Part shown: piece by piece, positions 22,091 through 22,150 of the stretch
Layout of the letters: each line of letters begins with the position of its first letter
Position numbering within the stretch: position 1 is the first letter of the stretch
NCBI GenBank assembly: GCA_937967805.1
Contig: CALBTC010000365.1
Coordinates: 1 to 22,150 of the forward strand
Length of the DNA stretch: 22,150 bases
Direction of reading: 5' to 3'
Source of the DNA: an uncultured Anaerolineaceae bacterium
Lineage (GTDB): Bacteria; Chloroflexota; Anaerolineae; Promineifilales; Promineifilaceae
Translations under genes and position numbers: made by a program
The notes under the pieces: model-generated
What the model saw: only the letters and a program-made list of their open reading frames with translations
The model's database searches: none
Told to the model about the DNA's origin: nothing

Positions 22091-22150
22091 TATCTTTGTC
22101 ACACAGAATCACTCAATCATACCTCCGTTGGGGCGCATCGGCATCTATTT

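Noticed and set aside
22107..22126. Tiny frame ATG-Ile-Glu-stop after GGAGG, upstream of the CoA-transferase
   Set aside because: The spacing between GGAGG and ATG is too short for efficient initiation, and three codons give no way to judge; the GGAGG may belong to a longer leader.
1..22150. tRNA, rRNA, riboswitch, integrase or transposase genes
   Set aside because: I looked for cloverleaf arms with TTCGA loops, conserved rRNA words, common riboswitch cores and DDE or tyrosine recombinase motifs, and saw none; a covariance-model search would settle the RNA part.

Overview
The window looks like chromosomal DNA of a Gram-positive-like, environmental member of the Chloroflexota (Anaerolineae/Ardenticatenia type). 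This is inferred from the Thr/Pro-rich LysM protein with an N-terminal zinc ribbon, the Gmad2 lipoprotein, the NarL-type two-component pair, the octaheme/NrfD redox module and a compact sarcosine-oxidase-alpha-like flavoprotein. There is no rRNA or tRNA gene to confirm it. The whole window except one gene is peppered with the 8-bp palindrome ACGGCCGT: 36 copies by my hand count, against less than one expected by chance. It occurs in coding and non-coding DNA, like HIP1 of cyanobacteria.

Layout. (1) 1-1430, minus: a flavoprotein with [2Fe-2S], FAD, BFD and start of GCV_T domains, cut by the window edge. (2) 1564-7602, minus: an accessory/defence island. It starts with an AT-rich NNH7-NACHT-LRR protein (bacterial NLR-like, bNACHT type) that lacks any ACGGCCGT. 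Three small operons follow: PIN toxin plus RHH antitoxin; an unknown two-gene pair; and DUF433-DUF433-DUF5615. Each is separated from the next by a block of the same roughly 95-100 bp intergenic repeat (blocks A-D), always in the same orientation. The result is repeat / cassette / repeat / cassette / repeat / cassette / repeat. (3) 7873-10715, plus: a seven-helix-type membrane histidine kinase and its NarL-type regulator. (4) 10781-14303, minus: a membrane quinone/cytochrome redox module (octaheme cytochrome c, Tat-exported four-cluster ferredoxin, NrfD/PsrC) followed by a small two-CW membrane protein. (5) 14304-15199: a long non-coding stretch with hairpins, paired direct repeats and one 40-residue membrane microprotein. 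(6) 15200-17606, plus: a zinc-ribbon/LysM membrane protein and a two-Gmad2 lipoprotein, both probably at the cell envelope. (7) 17684-22090, minus: a zinc-finger/SpoIIE phosphatase, an MBL-fold hydrolase, and a MATE-like transporter translationally coupled to a CaiB/BaiF CoA-transferase.

Most gaps between genes hold an inverted repeat of a different sequence family. The most noteworthy points are the repeat-delimited toxin-antitoxin array next to the bNACHT gene, the ACGGCCGT palindrome and its absence from the bNACHT gene, the uncharacterised two-gene cassette, the microprotein, and the zinc-finger/SpoIIE fusion.
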